Assembly: GCA_958295815.1 (NCBI GenBank)
Contig: OY282374.1
Coordinates: 3,996,682-4,060,681 of the forward strand
Length of the DNA: 64,000 bases
Reading direction: 5' to 3'
Source of the DNA: Candidatus Poribacteria bacterium
GTDB taxonomy: Bacteria > Poribacteria > WGA-4E > WGA-3G
Part shown: positions 26,233-35,542 of the stretch, piece after piece
Layout: each line of letters begins with the position of its first letter
How positions within the stretch are numbered: position 1 is the stretch's first letter
The notes under the pieces: generated by a model
Databases searched by the model: none
Told to the model about the DNA's origin: nothing
The model's input: the letters and a program-made list of their open reading frames with translations, nothing else
Made by a program: the position numbers and the translations under genes

Positions 26233-26856
26233 TCACTGAAGCGGCAATTTTGACGAAAACTCAGTCTTGCCTTTAGCGAGCATGTGCAGAGCTGTCCTCC
26301 GATGCGCTATTAATTTTGTGGCTGGAATAGTCTCGGCTTGATAAAGGAGTTCCAGAATCGCGGAGGCGATTTCTGTTGGATCCTGTGCTACTTTGACTTT
26401 CTCGGACTCAGGGAGTTGGATATCCGAGGATCCCACAAGTACAACCCCATCGTTCCAGATTGGTTCAGGAAGTGGATAGGTGCCATTATAAGATTCATCA
26501 AAAACTGTAAGGATAGGGTGTGGCAGTTTCAGCAGTGCCAATTCTGCGTTCTGAATTGCCTGCGTGTTAGCTAATGAAATTTTACGTTGTTTTGTAGCAA
26601 TATGGACAACAGGTAAATTCCACAAAACGATAGGCTTCTTGAGGCGGTGTGCGAGGCTAATTAAACGTAAAAGCTGCCTCCACTCTGGAGGGGTCTTTAG
26701 GTTCTGCATATCGCCTTTCACAAGGGTGACTTTCGTATCATCTATCCACGCGAACCCAGCAAATTGAAACGTCCCTTTACTCCCGGCTCTATCACCAGAG
26801 AGCGCGATCGCCTGAGTGAAGGGAGGCTGAGGATATTTAGAGGTATTTGCTGACAT
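26233..26856 (-). CDS. Degenerate AccA-like carboxyltransferase-fold protein
   Basis: 207 residues with no strong family match. Its order of segments mirrors acetyl-CoA carboxylase carboxyltransferase alpha. SGDRAG lies near the start, then a beta hairpin (FAGFAWIDDTKVTLVKGD), LLRLISLAHRLKKPIVLW (AccA: alRlmxxAexfxxPiitf), NTQAIQNAELALLKLPHPIL (AccA: seAIAxxlxxmsxlxvPii) and VFDESYNG. The canonical Gly-Gly oxyanion segment (EGGSGGAL) and the TPGA motif are both replaced. The crotonase-type fold is therefore probable and catalysis unlikely. This is inference from pattern, not a database search. It is co-oriented with a CDP-alcohol transferase gene 12 bp downstream. Confidence 0.5.
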   Translation of the reverse strand: MSANTSKYPQPPFTQAIALSGDRAGSKGTFQFAGFAWIDDTKVTLVKGDMQNLKTPPEWRQLLRLISLAHRLKKPIVLWNLPVVHIATKQRKISLANTQAIQNAELALLKLPHPILTVFDESYNGTYPLPEPIWNDGVVLVGSSDIQLPESEKVKVAQDPTEIASAILELLYQAETIPATKLIAHRRTALHMLAKGKTEFSSKLPLQ

Positions 26857-26888
26857 ATCCCAGTACCTTTACACGATAGCAACCCTAT

Positions 26889-26927
26889 AAAAAAAGCAGG
26901 GAGGTGGTTTAAACACCTTCCCTGCTT
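26889..26927 (-). terminator. Strong intrinsic terminator of the giant protein-PorV-LysM operon
   Basis: On the minus strand a 13-bp stem (AAGCAGGGAAGGTG against CACCTCCCTGCTT, one bulged base) with a 7-nt loop is followed at once by a run of seven T (complement of 26889-26895). It lies 19 bp after the LysM gene's stop and before the AccA-like gene start. This is a textbook rho-independent terminator. Confidence 0.9.
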
Positions 26928-26946
26928 AAAAGGTGATGAGTTTTGT

Positions 26947-27810
26947 TTACTCGCTACCGCGTCCACCCATAGAGTTAATAGCAAACAATCCGATACCAGC
27001 TGCGACCGTTGTCAGGAACACCAAAGCACGCTTGGATGTCGAAAGTTCTTCGTGTACACCCTTGGCATTTTCAAGTATCATCTTGACTTCATTGATTGCC
27101 TTTTGGTTGGCTTCAACTTGGCTCAAAAGCATTTTCACGTCCCCTTGGAGAGACTCAATAAGTTCCTGTGCTGCTTTTGCTTCCATTTTTCGCTCTTCGT
27201 GCATTTTTCCCAACGCTTTGAGGTGTCCATCAAGTTGAGCGATTTCGTGTAGGATAGCATCTTTATTTGCTGCAAGGGCTTTTTTGACGCTTGAGGCGAT
27301 TACCTCACCAGATTGACCAACAGCGTCCATTAGCTGCTCTTGCGATTTCAGGCTGTCCTCAAGGGCTTGAAGTTGTGCCTTAAGTTGTCCCATACTCTCG
27401 TTAAGTCCGCTAATTTCTGCTTCCAGTTTATCCCGCGTCGCTTCGGATTCGGCTAATTCCACTTTTAGCTTTTCCAGCTCTGCATGACTCGCAGCGAGGT
27501 CTTCCTCAGCAACCATAACAGCTTCTTTTGCCATAGCAACTGGAATCCGCAATTGCTCACCCGGATAGATGAGGTGTGGATTGGTGAAATCGTTATATTT
27601 GCTCAATTCGCGCCACTGGAGTGGGTCTTTGAGATGCTGTTGGCAGAGATCCCAGAGTGTGTCGCCTTTTACGATAGTAACGAGCATGGTATCGTCATCG
27701 CCGTCGTGCGGTGTGATTTTCGCCGAGGCGGATAACACATAAACGCCACTGAGTGCTGCGCAGATATACAGAATCAATGCTAACTTCAACGTGCCTCTTA
27801 TCATTTTCAT
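26947..27810 (-). CDS. LysM domain protein with long coiled coil and C-terminal membrane helix
   Basis: 287 residues. Residues 1-29 are a signal peptide. A LysM domain (about 43-91, VTIVKGDTLWDLCQQH ... HLIYPGEQLRIP) should bind peptidoglycan. Residues about 95-260 are heptad-rich coiled coil (EKLKVELAESEATRDKL and similar). Residues 264-280 are a hydrophobic C-terminal helix. The layout fits a periplasmic spacer tied to peptidoglycan at one end and to a membrane at the other. It is the last gene of the operon with the giant protein and PorV-like gene (12-bp gap to PorV). FimV and FtsN are not close matches. Confidence 0.82.
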   Translation of the reverse strand: MKMIRGTLKLALILYICAALSGVYVLSASAKITPHDGDDDTMLVTIVKGDTLWDLCQQHLKDPLQWRELSKYNDFTNPHLIYPGEQLRIPVAMAKEAVMVAEEDLAASHAELEKLKVELAESEATRDKLEAEISGLNESMGQLKAQLQALEDSLKSQEQLMDAVGQSGEVIASSVKKALAANKDAILHEIAQLDGHLKALGKMHEERKMEAKAAQELIESLQGDVKMLLSQVEANQKAINEVKMILENAKGVHEELSTSKRALVFLTTVAAGIGLFAINSMGGRGSE

Positions 27811-27822
27811 TAATTTTCTCCT

Positions 27823-28818
27823 TTAAAACCTATAAGAGAGGGAAGCAAAGTGAGTTGATCCAACTCCGTCGATTTCACTCGCCATACCATCTTGGATGGC
27901 ATAGTCAATCTGCAATCCACCGACGTTCACACCAAATCCCCCAAAGAGATTTTGGACATCGCGTGATGCTTTGACACCACCTCGGATGGAAAAAGCAGTT
28001 GATTTGTAAGTGAGAATCGTATATTCAGCACCGAGCTTTAGGCTCGTAGCACTTTGGTCAAGATTCACCATCTCTTGCTCAATATCTGCCGCGAATGTGA
28101 CGACGTTGCCCATATAGAGATTGTAGGCTATACCGAAATCAATAACCATCGGTACAGTGTCTTCGCCAAGGGCTGCCCCGAGGTATTTAGCCACAATACC
28201 ATAATGGAAGGTGGGTACTTTTTCCTCACCCACATCTATGTGCAGGGCGTGTCCCATGAGTCCGATATCTACGCCACCAAAACCGCTCTGACTTTCAATA
28301 TCTGCTCCGAAACTATCCATCAACATACGACCAGTTAGACCGACACTGAAGTTTCCGAGACCGATGCCGTAAGAGAGGGAATAAGCGTTCGTGCTATAGT
28401 TGATTTCTTCACCGCGGCGTCCTTTGGCATCATATTGTGGAATATCACTCACACCTGCGTTTGTAACAGCAAGTCCGATAGATCCCGCTGAACCGAGAGC
28501 TTTCGTTAACGCGATGAAATTATGGCTTCTATCGAGATCAAGCCGTTGTGTTGAAAAATTGAAGCTTAAATCCGCTGCGGAGCCGAGTCCTGCTGGGTTC
28601 CAAACGGTTGCGGTGGCATCATCGGCAATTGCCGTGAAGGCTCCACCTAAACCTATCGAGCGTGCACCGGCACCAAGCCGCAAATGTGGCATGGCATCCA
28701 CTCCGGCATGACTGACCGGCGACACCGCTAGGATAAGAAAGAAAAGGGGTATTAAACCGCATAACAATTTCGGGCCCTGTTTGGAAGCCCATTTAGCGAT
28801 TTGTTCTGTCATTAACAT
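27823..28818 (-). CDS. PorV/PorQ-family outer-membrane protein
   Basis: 331 residues from the ATG at 28818, which follows AAGGAGG. The 23 upstream in-frame codons contain that site and are rejected. A signal peptide ends near SHA/G (residue 38-39). The mature start, MPHLRLGAGARSIGLGGAF, followed by DDATATVWNPAGLGS, is the PorV/PorQ (UPF0164) signature, and the rest is amphipathic beta strands ending in a phenylalanine-type barrel terminus (SYRF). PorV of type IX secretion ferries CTD-bearing proteins to the attachment complex. Its position just downstream of a giant protein with a FlgD/CTD-like tail supports that kind of role. Confidence 0.85.
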   Translation of the reverse strand: MLMTEQIAKWASKQGPKLLCGLIPLFFLILAVSPVSHAGVDAMPHLRLGAGARSIGLGGAFTAIADDATATVWNPAGLGSAADLSFNFSTQRLDLDRSHNFIALTKALGSAGSIGLAVTNAGVSDIPQYDAKGRRGEEINYSTNAYSLSYGIGLGNFSVGLTGRMLMDSFGADIESQSGFGGVDIGLMGHALHIDVGEEKVPTFHYGIVAKYLGAALGEDTVPMVIDFGIAYNLYMGNVVTFAADIEQEMVNLDQSATSLKLGAEYTILTYKSTAFSIRGGVKASRDVQNLFGGFGVNVGGLQIDYAIQDGMASEIDGVGSTHFASLSYRF

Positions 28819-28891
28819 TATATCCTCCTTCAGTGTCCACACCGGGAACTGGACGGACGTCCAATTCCCGATATGCAGACCTGCCATTTAC

Positions 28892-31800
28892 TTAGCGCGT
28901 CAGTGCGAGTTTGAGAATGACATACTCTGGTTCAAAACTATCCGCCACCATGATTTGACAGAAATAGACACCTCGGGCTAAATCCTCGCCAGAAGAGCTA
29001 GTTCCGTCCCAACCGATTGCGGCTTTACCAACGTACTCGCCTGCATCCCAAACCTCGTCATCAACAAGAACTCGGACGGGTCGGAGCGTCATGTCATAAA
29101 TGACAATGCTCACTGTGGACTGTCGAGTCAGTGTGAAGGAGATACGAGTATTCTCCTTGAACGGGTTGGGAACATTAATCGGACGCGACGCCAATACCGG
29201 ACCTTCCTCACTTTCAACAAAGAAGGTAAACTCGTGGACTGCCATGTTAGATTTACGGGCATCACTGTTCTTTTCAGAGACATTGCCCTCTTTATGCGCC
29301 ATGTCAGACACTTCAAGTTTAACCGTATGTTGCCCGAAAGAGAGTTCGCCGACAGGGGTGTATATCACCTGTGATGCCGACTTCTCGTTCGATTTGAGGT
29401 TAATCAGTTGATCATCGAGAACGAAACGGATAGAATCAACATCTATACCAGACTCAGCATCGGCGTAACTTATCGAAATCTGCGGCCGGCGCTCAGTCAT
29501 ACGTGCTTCATTCTGTGGTGACGACATCGTGATAACCGGGGCAGCAGTATCAAAGTCGATTGTGAAACTACCTTTTGCTGTGGCAGAATTGCCGATTGTA
29601 TCAGTTGCGCGAACATCAATCGTGTAAGTCCCTTCATCAAGGGGTGCTTCAGGAATGAAGTCCAAACGTGTGATACCTTCGACATCGTCTTCACCATCAT
29701 CTTCAGTATCGCCCTCCACCTCTTCACCATCGCTATCCATCACGACAATATCCATCTCATCAACGCCTGATTCATCGTTGGCACTTGCGGAGATTATCGG
29801 GAGTCCGCCACGGAAAACGCCTGACGGAGTGATTGAGCTAATGATAGGTGCGGCATTATCGACTTCCAGTGTGAAAGTCCATGAATGCTCGGTTGTTCCA
29901 CCTCCGCTGGTTGCGACGACTCTGACCGTGTGTGTACCTGCTGTGAAACTATCAGCTATCTCAACACGTCCCTCAGCAATTTGTGCCGGTGGGACAGAGC
30001 GGAATGGCTTATCGTCTATAGCAAACTTTACACTAACGATATTAGATTGGTCATCGCTAGCAACCGCTGAGATTGTTATCCAACTATCACCCTTGACGAC
30101 GCCTGATGGAGCGGCTGCAGAGATAACAGGTGGGGATGTGTCCGTCACTACTGTGAAAGAGGTAGATGTCTGTGCTGTATTGCCATCACCATCAGTGACT
30201 TCAACAGCAACAGTGTGCTCACCACCGCTTAATCCTGTAGGTGTGTAAGTGAATCGATTACCTGCTACCTCGGGTGTAGCATCTACACCGTCAACAGTAA
30301 ACGTGGTTATCTCAAGCGTACCTGCACCCGAAATCTCACCACTGACAAGCGGTGTGGTGTCCGTGACAGACTGTCCCGAAGCTGGAGAGTGAATCACAAC
30401 AGCGGGGAGTGTGCCACTGATAGCGAATTCAACAGAAGCCTCATTAATGTTACCGAGAACATCTGCAACTTTGACGGTTGCGCGATATGCACCACCCGGA
30501 AGTTGATCAACGCGAGTGTAAACCAACCTATCTGCATTGGTTTCAATTGCATTCTGGTCAACGGGGAACTCTTCGTCACCTTGCTCAGGGTGTAAGCGTA
30601 CTATGTCAACAGTTGGACCATCGGCAAGGTCCGTTGTTGCCCAAGCCAAGACTTCCTTGCCAGTACTGTCAGCACCACTTCCTGCACCATCATCATAGGT
30701 CGCGTGAACAGTCGGTAAACTATCCACCGTATGGTCTTCGGAAGGCGTCTCAATCGTAATGATTGGGCCGGTGTTATCGAGGTTAATCGATGGTAATGCG
30801 AAGGATATTGAACCGTTCCATTGGGTAACCTTACCCTCTGGGGTATAGATACCATCAGGCAGTACTGAAGAAATTTCTATTAGCGTAAGTGAGAAAGTCG
30901 TTTCTGGATCTTCGGCACTTTCACTCGTTATATCAGTTCCGTTAATGGTAGCAGTCAGTTGATCAGCGGCTAACGAACCGTTGGCAACTACAAAGCCTAC
31001 AGCGATTGAGTCCTTGAGTGGAATCATATCATCGGGAGGATCCACTACATCCACGCCATCAATGGCTGTGACTGCCAAGTCAGCAATATCATCACGCTGG
31101 AAGTTTAGCACATGCACCGTGATCCTTGACCCATCGGTTTCGGAATTATCTTCTTGAATATTGTCAAGATTATCAAGAAGGAGTGCATGGAACATATAAG
31201 TTCCGTTTGGAAGCATTGAGATATCAACTATTGGTGCCTCCAAAACCCCGGATTCACTATCAACTGGGGTTTGCGTGCCATCTGCATCCGTTTGCACCAA
31301 CCTTACCTTACCACCCCTGTAGGTCATCGGATCGGCAGTCGGTTCAATGGTAAGCATAGCCATCGGAGACGCAACGGCTGGATCAAGGATTCCACCAACC
31401 GTGTAACTCCCATCCTCATTCGCTACAATGGGTTCCTGTGGCTCAACACCTTCGGCAACATGAGTGACAGCGATAATGTTTGTGGGACCTAACGGTCCGA
31501 CATCGTCAATGTTGTCAACGGACAAGCGGCTCTTGACAGTGTCAGGAGCAGGCATTTCACCATCATCGGTCATTGCGGTTGCGGTTACGATATACTGATT
31601 TTCATCCTTGGTAGCATCACGTGCAGCCGCCGGACTAAGCTTGTCAATAGTGTCACCACCAAGTGCCGTCGTATCTACTGGAACTGTCCATTTCATTAGA
31701 TATTCCGGGAACTCTCGATCAATCGCGGCTTCCGATGCTTCACCCATAGCAACAGCATCAGCTGCAACATGGATAAGATCATCAAGAAAATCGGTATTTC

Positions 31801-34800
31801 CTGCGAGTGCTTCTTTTACCTCTGCTGATGTAACGACGTCGCTTTCGCTGGATGGGCCAACCACACTATCGCCAATCTTCAACTGGAAGGAAGCGATCCC
31901 TGGGTATGTCCGTTGTGGCGTATATACATTGAACTTGACTGTGCCTTGGGGTCCACCACTATCCGGATTCTTCTCTGTAATAGACTCAGCATCAAGAACA
32001 AGTGCTAAGACGTCAAAGTCGACCGGGATAACACCATCATCCAATTCTATTTCAAACGGTTCTGACACACTTTTGAGTGTAAGATCATTTTCTGCCACAG
32101 CGCGCAACGTAACAACAATTTTGCCATCGGCATTAGTGTTGCCCGCAGCTACGAGTGCATCAAAATCAGTAACATCCCAACTAACTTGATACGTTGATAA
32201 TTCTTCGTTTTCATCCAACTTGCGCTCATTAATGAGCTGCCATGCACCGTTTGCATCCATATATTCTATACGGATACTTGCAGGGTGCACTGTGCGATTA
32301 TCTACGTTGACAGCTAACATCACGCCATCTGTGGTATTCGCGAAGATGGTTCCGCTTTCGTAAACATCATCTTTACCATTACCATTCGCGTCACCGAGAC
32401 TGGCACCAGTAATACTTGCTGCATCAGCTTCTGGTGCAACAATTCTGATCCGAGTAGGTTCAGCCTGGGATCCGACATTGAAGAGTGAATCAATCCCCAT
32501 TGCGCGGATACCATAGTCACCCATCATGAGAGACATATGATCACCTTGAATAGGCATCGTCACATGATCCGATGGATCGAAGGTTACTGGCACAAGATGA
32601 TCGATGATATCCACTGTAGCACCCAAGGCATTAACTATCAATGTGGCTTGGGATTCAGTCAATTGAAAACGCCCTATCAAGGGCTGTAAACTTTTAAGGA
32701 ATGGATTTGCAGTACCCAAGATTAAATCTGGTGTTAGGAGTGCCAAGACTGACTCAGGCGTCGTAGTGCTTAAGAGAGCTGCTATCGACGCGTCATCAAG
32801 TCCACCGACCAGCTGTGGAAGATTCTGTCGCACAAACGAAGCAAGTTGCTTCTGCGGGAGCCGTGCGAGAGCTGCCGACCAAATCCTGGAGGTCAACATT
32901 GTAGATTCGACTGACAACGGCATCCAAGTACTTGTCGGCATACCATAGGCATCAAGACCAATTTGTTGATAGAATAGGTAGCCTACACCTGGACCTACAT
33001 CAGTACTCGTACCCATGATATTGAGTCCGGCAGCACCGGCATCAACAGCAGTGACAACATAGACACCTTCTGAGTTATCATAACCAGCGGCATTGCCAGT
33101 GGGCATAATCCGAATGTCTGCTTCTGGCGCGCTCGTATCAACGGAGAACTGCTCTTGAACCTGATCAACGTCAGTTCCACCAACACTGACAACCGCATTT
33201 AAGTTATAGTCCCCTTCAATGAGTGAATCAAAACTGGCAACCCAAAGCGATTCCGTTTCAGGATTGATTCTCGGCACAGTGAAGACTGAAGCCAACATTG
33301 GATCAAATTCAGTTTCAAATCGCTCCGTAATGCTGTTCGCATTACGTTCGAGTATGACCCGAATCTCGTTTTGTTGCTTTGGCGTAGCAGCATTCAGAAT
33401 TGTACCTATATTGATGGGTTGACCCGTAACAGCTCTTTGGACTATGTTAAGAACTCGAGGTGAAGTCAATAGATCAGAAAGCGCACGTGCTAAATTAGGT
33501 GTAATTAAGGCATCAATAATCCCGCGATCCACCATCTGCAGGTTCCGCGGATCTGGCATTGCCCACTTAGTAATCGTGTACTTATGCGTTGCGGCAAGCA
33601 CCTCTTCCAAAGTTATAGTGGTTGGATCCATAGCCGCAATGGCTCTACGATCCAGCGTCTCAAAGGATACTGGTTCAGTGAGCACAACTTCAAAGTAGTA
33701 ATAGGTATTACGACCAGGAGGGATGCCTACCTCTGCTTCCCAAACACCGTTTTCTCCAGGTGCTTGTTGCATAGGAACAGATAAATATCCCTCTCTCGGA
33801 TTTTGGTTTGAGATATGAAGTTTAACTTCAGAAAACAATGAAGCACTTAAACTGGGCCATGCTGGTAAGTTGGTAGCAGCAAGCGTTTCGTCTAACCGGA
33901 ACGTGTAGGGAATGTTATTGCCTTGAAATATTTCTTCTGTGATTGGCGTACCTTCAACCGTTTGTCCATCTGCGCCTGTGAGGTTAAACGTAACACCATC
34001 AACTTGTGCCGGAACACGCATATAAAGATGTAAATTATCTCTCGTTACGTTTTTGCTCTGACTCGGTTCTAAATAGGCAAAATCAGTAAAGTTCGGCGTT
34101 ATAGCATTTCCGAAGTTCTCGTAATCTAATTGTCTCGCTTCCTGTGCAAAAACAGAGAGGCGGTTTGACATTAAAATCTGGCGAATCTGCTTTTTCGGGA
34201 GATACCCTTTCGGAACAGCATCAAGGACTAAATCCACCAACTGGTCTGGCTCAAGAGCCAATGGCAATCCACCTGCCTGAAGCGCATCAATAATCTGTTG
34301 TATAAAAGCTCTGCCAGAAGTGGCATTCAGTGAAAGTCCACCAAGCCTCGACTCACCCAAAAGGTAATCATCCAGGGGCATTATCGGTGCTTCGGGCATA
34401 ACCTCCGGGCTGGATATATCCGGTTCAGGGGTTGTAACTTCCGGTTCGGGAGTCGTCACCTCTGGCTCAGGGGTTGTAACTTCCGGTTCGGGAGTCGTCA
34501 CCTCTGGCTCAGGGGTTGTAACTTCCGGTTCGGGAGTCGTCACCTCTGGCTCAGGGGTTGTAACTTCCGGTTCAGGTTCCGGTGCACCGACACCCAATAA
34601 CGCTGCGAGTTCGTCGATTGCTGCTGGATCTTGCAACAATGTCTTAACGCTTTCGTCATTGAGTAAAGCTTGGACATCCGGGTCTGTAAGCAGTTCTACG
34701 TGCTCATCCGTTATCGTGACTCCTTGACTTTGAGCGACGGACTGTAAGGTTGCAGCCTGACCAGTGTTAATGAGAGTAATAGCCAGAGTAATCGTACCTG

Positions 34801-35005
34801 GGATATCGTCAATATCTGATTCCTTAAGACCGTTCAAAATCCCTGGTAAAAGCTCTCGAACATCGTCACGTAGAAGCGTTTCACTGTATTTTTCTATAAC
34901 CTGTTCGGCGAGAGAAGCTTCCTGCCCTAAAACAGTGTTCGGAATTGAACTGTAAAAAACACACAAAGTAAAAATCAAAAAACAAACGAGTGTTCGTTTT
35001 TTCAT
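28892..35005 (-). CDS. Giant secreted multidomain surface protein with FlgD/type-IX-like C-terminal domain
   Basis: 2037 residues from the ATG at 35005 after AGGAGG. The signal peptide is residues 1-27 (ending VLGQ). After a helical region come seven tandem EVTTPEP units (147-195). A Ca-binding loop, DANGNGKDDVYESG, lies near residue 870. From about 1450 to 1900 there is a series of Ig-like domains with repeated motifs such as SGIDVDSIRFVLDD and SAAAPSGVVKGDSWITIS. The last 95 residues hold PNPFKENTRISFTL ... VSIVIYDM ... GWDGTSSSGEDLARGVYFC, a FlgD-Ig/por-secretion-tail type domain. It is probably an exported adhesin or scaffold. It heads an operon with PorV-like and LysM genes. Confidence 0.88.
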   Translation of the reverse strand: MKKRTLVCFLIFTLCVFYSSIPNTVLGQEASLAEQVIEKYSETLLRDDVRELLPGILNGLKESDIDDIPGTITLAITLINTGQAATLQSVAQSQGVTITDEHVELLTDPDVQALLNDESVKTLLQDPAAIDELAALLGVGAPEPEPEVTTPEPEVTTPEPEVTTPEPEVTTPEPEVTTPEPEVTTPEPEVTTPEPDISSPEVMPEAPIMPLDDYLLGESRLGGLSLNATSGRAFIQQIIDALQAGGLPLALEPDQLVDLVLDAVPKGYLPKKQIRQILMSNRLSVFAQEARQLDYENFGNAITPNFTDFAYLEPSQSKNVTRDNLHLYMRVPAQVDGVTFNLTGADGQTVEGTPITEEIFQGNNIPYTFRLDETLAATNLPAWPSLSASLFSEVKLHISNQNPREGYLSVPMQQAPGENGVWEAEVGIPPGRNTYYYFEVVLTEPVSFETLDRRAIAAMDPTTITLEEVLAATHKYTITKWAMPDPRNLQMVDRGIIDALITPNLARALSDLLTSPRVLNIVQRAVTGQPINIGTILNAATPKQQNEIRVILERNANSITERFETEFDPMLASVFTVPRINPETESLWVASFDSLIEGDYNLNAVVSVGGTDVDQVQEQFSVDTSAPEADIRIMPTGNAAGYDNSEGVYVVTAVDAGAAGLNIMGTSTDVGPGVGYLFYQQIGLDAYGMPTSTWMPLSVESTMLTSRIWSAALARLPQKQLASFVRQNLPQLVGGLDDASIAALLSTTTPESVLALLTPDLILGTANPFLKSLQPLIGRFQLTESQATLIVNALGATVDIIDHLVPVTFDPSDHVTMPIQGDHMSLMMGDYGIRAMGIDSLFNVGSQAEPTRIRIVAPEADAASITGASLGDANGNGKDDVYESGTIFANTTDGVMLAVNVDNRTVHPASIRIEYMDANGAWQLINERKLDENEELSTYQVSWDVTDFDALVAAGNTNADGKIVVTLRAVAENDLTLKSVSEPFEIELDDGVIPVDFDVLALVLDAESITEKNPDSGGPQGTVKFNVYTPQRTYPGIASFQLKIGDSVVGPSSESDVVTSAEVKEALAGNTDFLDDLIHVAADAVAMGEASEAAIDREFPEYLMKWTVPVDTTALGGDTIDKLSPAAARDATKDENQYIVTATAMTDDGEMPAPDTVKSRLSVDNIDDVGPLGPTNIIAVTHVAEGVEPQEPIVANEDGSYTVGGILDPAVASPMAMLTIEPTADPMTYRGGKVRLVQTDADGTQTPVDSESGVLEAPIVDISMLPNGTYMFHALLLDNLDNIQEDNSETDGSRITVHVLNFQRDDIADLAVTAIDGVDVVDPPDDMIPLKDSIAVGFVVANGSLAADQLTATINGTDITSESAEDPETTFSLTLIEISSVLPDGIYTPEGKVTQWNGSISFALPSINLDNTGPIITIETPSEDHTVDSLPTVHATYDDGAGSGADSTGKEVLAWATTDLADGPTVDIVRLHPEQGDEEFPVDQNAIETNADRLVYTRVDQLPGGAYRATVKVADVLGNINEASVEFAISGTLPAVVIHSPASGQSVTDTTPLVSGEISGAGTLEITTFTVDGVDATPEVAGNRFTYTPTGLSGGEHTVAVEVTDGDGNTAQTSTSFTVVTDTSPPVISAAAPSGVVKGDSWITISAVASDDQSNIVSVKFAIDDKPFRSVPPAQIAEGRVEIADSFTAGTHTVRVVATSGGGTTEHSWTFTLEVDNAAPIISSITPSGVFRGGLPIISASANDESGVDEMDIVVMDSDGEEVEGDTEDDGEDDVEGITRLDFIPEAPLDEGTYTIDVRATDTIGNSATAKGSFTIDFDTAAPVITMSSPQNEARMTERRPQISISYADAESGIDVDSIRFVLDDQLINLKSNEKSASQVIYTPVGELSFGQHTVKLEVSDMAHKEGNVSEKNSDARKSNMAVHEFTFFVESEEGPVLASRPINVPNPFKENTRISFTLTRQSTVSIVIYDMTLRPVRVLVDDEVWDAGEYVGKAAIGWDGTSSSGEDLARGVYFCQIMVADSFEPEYVILKLALTR
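34421..34567 (-). repeat. 42-bp tandem repeat encoding seven EVTTPEP units
   Basis: Seven consecutive 21-bp units encode the same heptapeptide in the giant surface protein. Two nucleotide versions strictly alternate. Unit A is GAA GTT ACA ACC CCT GAG and CCA; unit B is GAG GTG ACG ACT CCC GAA and CCG. Every codon differs at its third base. Copies of A are identical to one another, as are copies of B, except that the last A unit ends in B-type codons. The true DNA period is therefore 42 bp, in about 3.5 copies. The protein segment is a Pro/Thr/Glu-rich stalk. Confidence 0.95.
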
Positions 35006-35175
35006 TAACTCATCCTCCTCGTTAAGTCTGCGCGCTCGCAAGACTAAGTACTGAGTTTCTCAGATGGGCAAGCGAGAATACTACAAAAACGACCGGGGTA
35101 GATGTTTGCCCATCCAAATAACATCCTACCAACGAGCATCAAAATTTCCCGATACCGATGGAGCCTTAGGATAGG

Positions 35176-35204
35176 ATTTTAGTATAACCTATGGCACAGG
35201 TCAA
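35176..35204 (-). promoter_or_regulatory. Sigma-70-type promoter of the giant protein operon
   Basis: On the minus strand TTGACC (complement of 35199-35204), a 17-bp spacer, then TAAAAT (complement of 35176-35181). The start would be near 35169, giving a 5' leader of about 165 nt before the ATG at 35005. No riboswitch-like fold was recognised in the leader. Confidence 0.65.
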
Positions 35205-35542
35205 GAATAAGCGGAAAGCGACACCCAACTTCTGTGTTTGACCTTGCGGGAATTTTTTTCTATTATTTTAACATAAATTGGCGAAATTAAGCAAACATTT
35301 AATCGTTACGTGGTGACTCCTTATAGTCATGTGCAAAAAAATGCCCTAAACGAAATCAACCTACAGTTACGTGATGTTTTTATGCAATCGGTGAATATTT
35401 GTTCCCGCCGCATCGGTATATCATCGATTAAATTGCAGTCTGCTTATAATATGATACCACAACTACTAAAGTATGTCAAATCAAAATTTCAATTTCGTCT
35501 GAAGATTTCTGACCGTTTGCTGCGTAGAAATTTACAAACTAA
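35205..35542. other. A+T-rich spacer between divergent transcription units
   Basis: This spacer separates the promoters of the giant protein operon (minus) and the PhyH gene (plus). It contains a 78-codon frame at 35310-35546 with no ribosome site and no recognisable protein pattern, which I take as chance. No RNA gene or repeat was seen. Confidence 0.5.

Noticed and set aside
29655..32189. Long plus-strand open frames antisense to the giant surface protein (197 and 193 codons)
   Set aside because: They are Ser/Thr-rich mirrors of the Asp/Gly/Ile-rich coding strand, have no ribosome sites and show no family pattern.
34421..34567. CRISPR-like short regular repeats
   Set aside because: The repeats are contiguous, in frame, encode EVTTPEP and have no spacers or adjacent cas genes.
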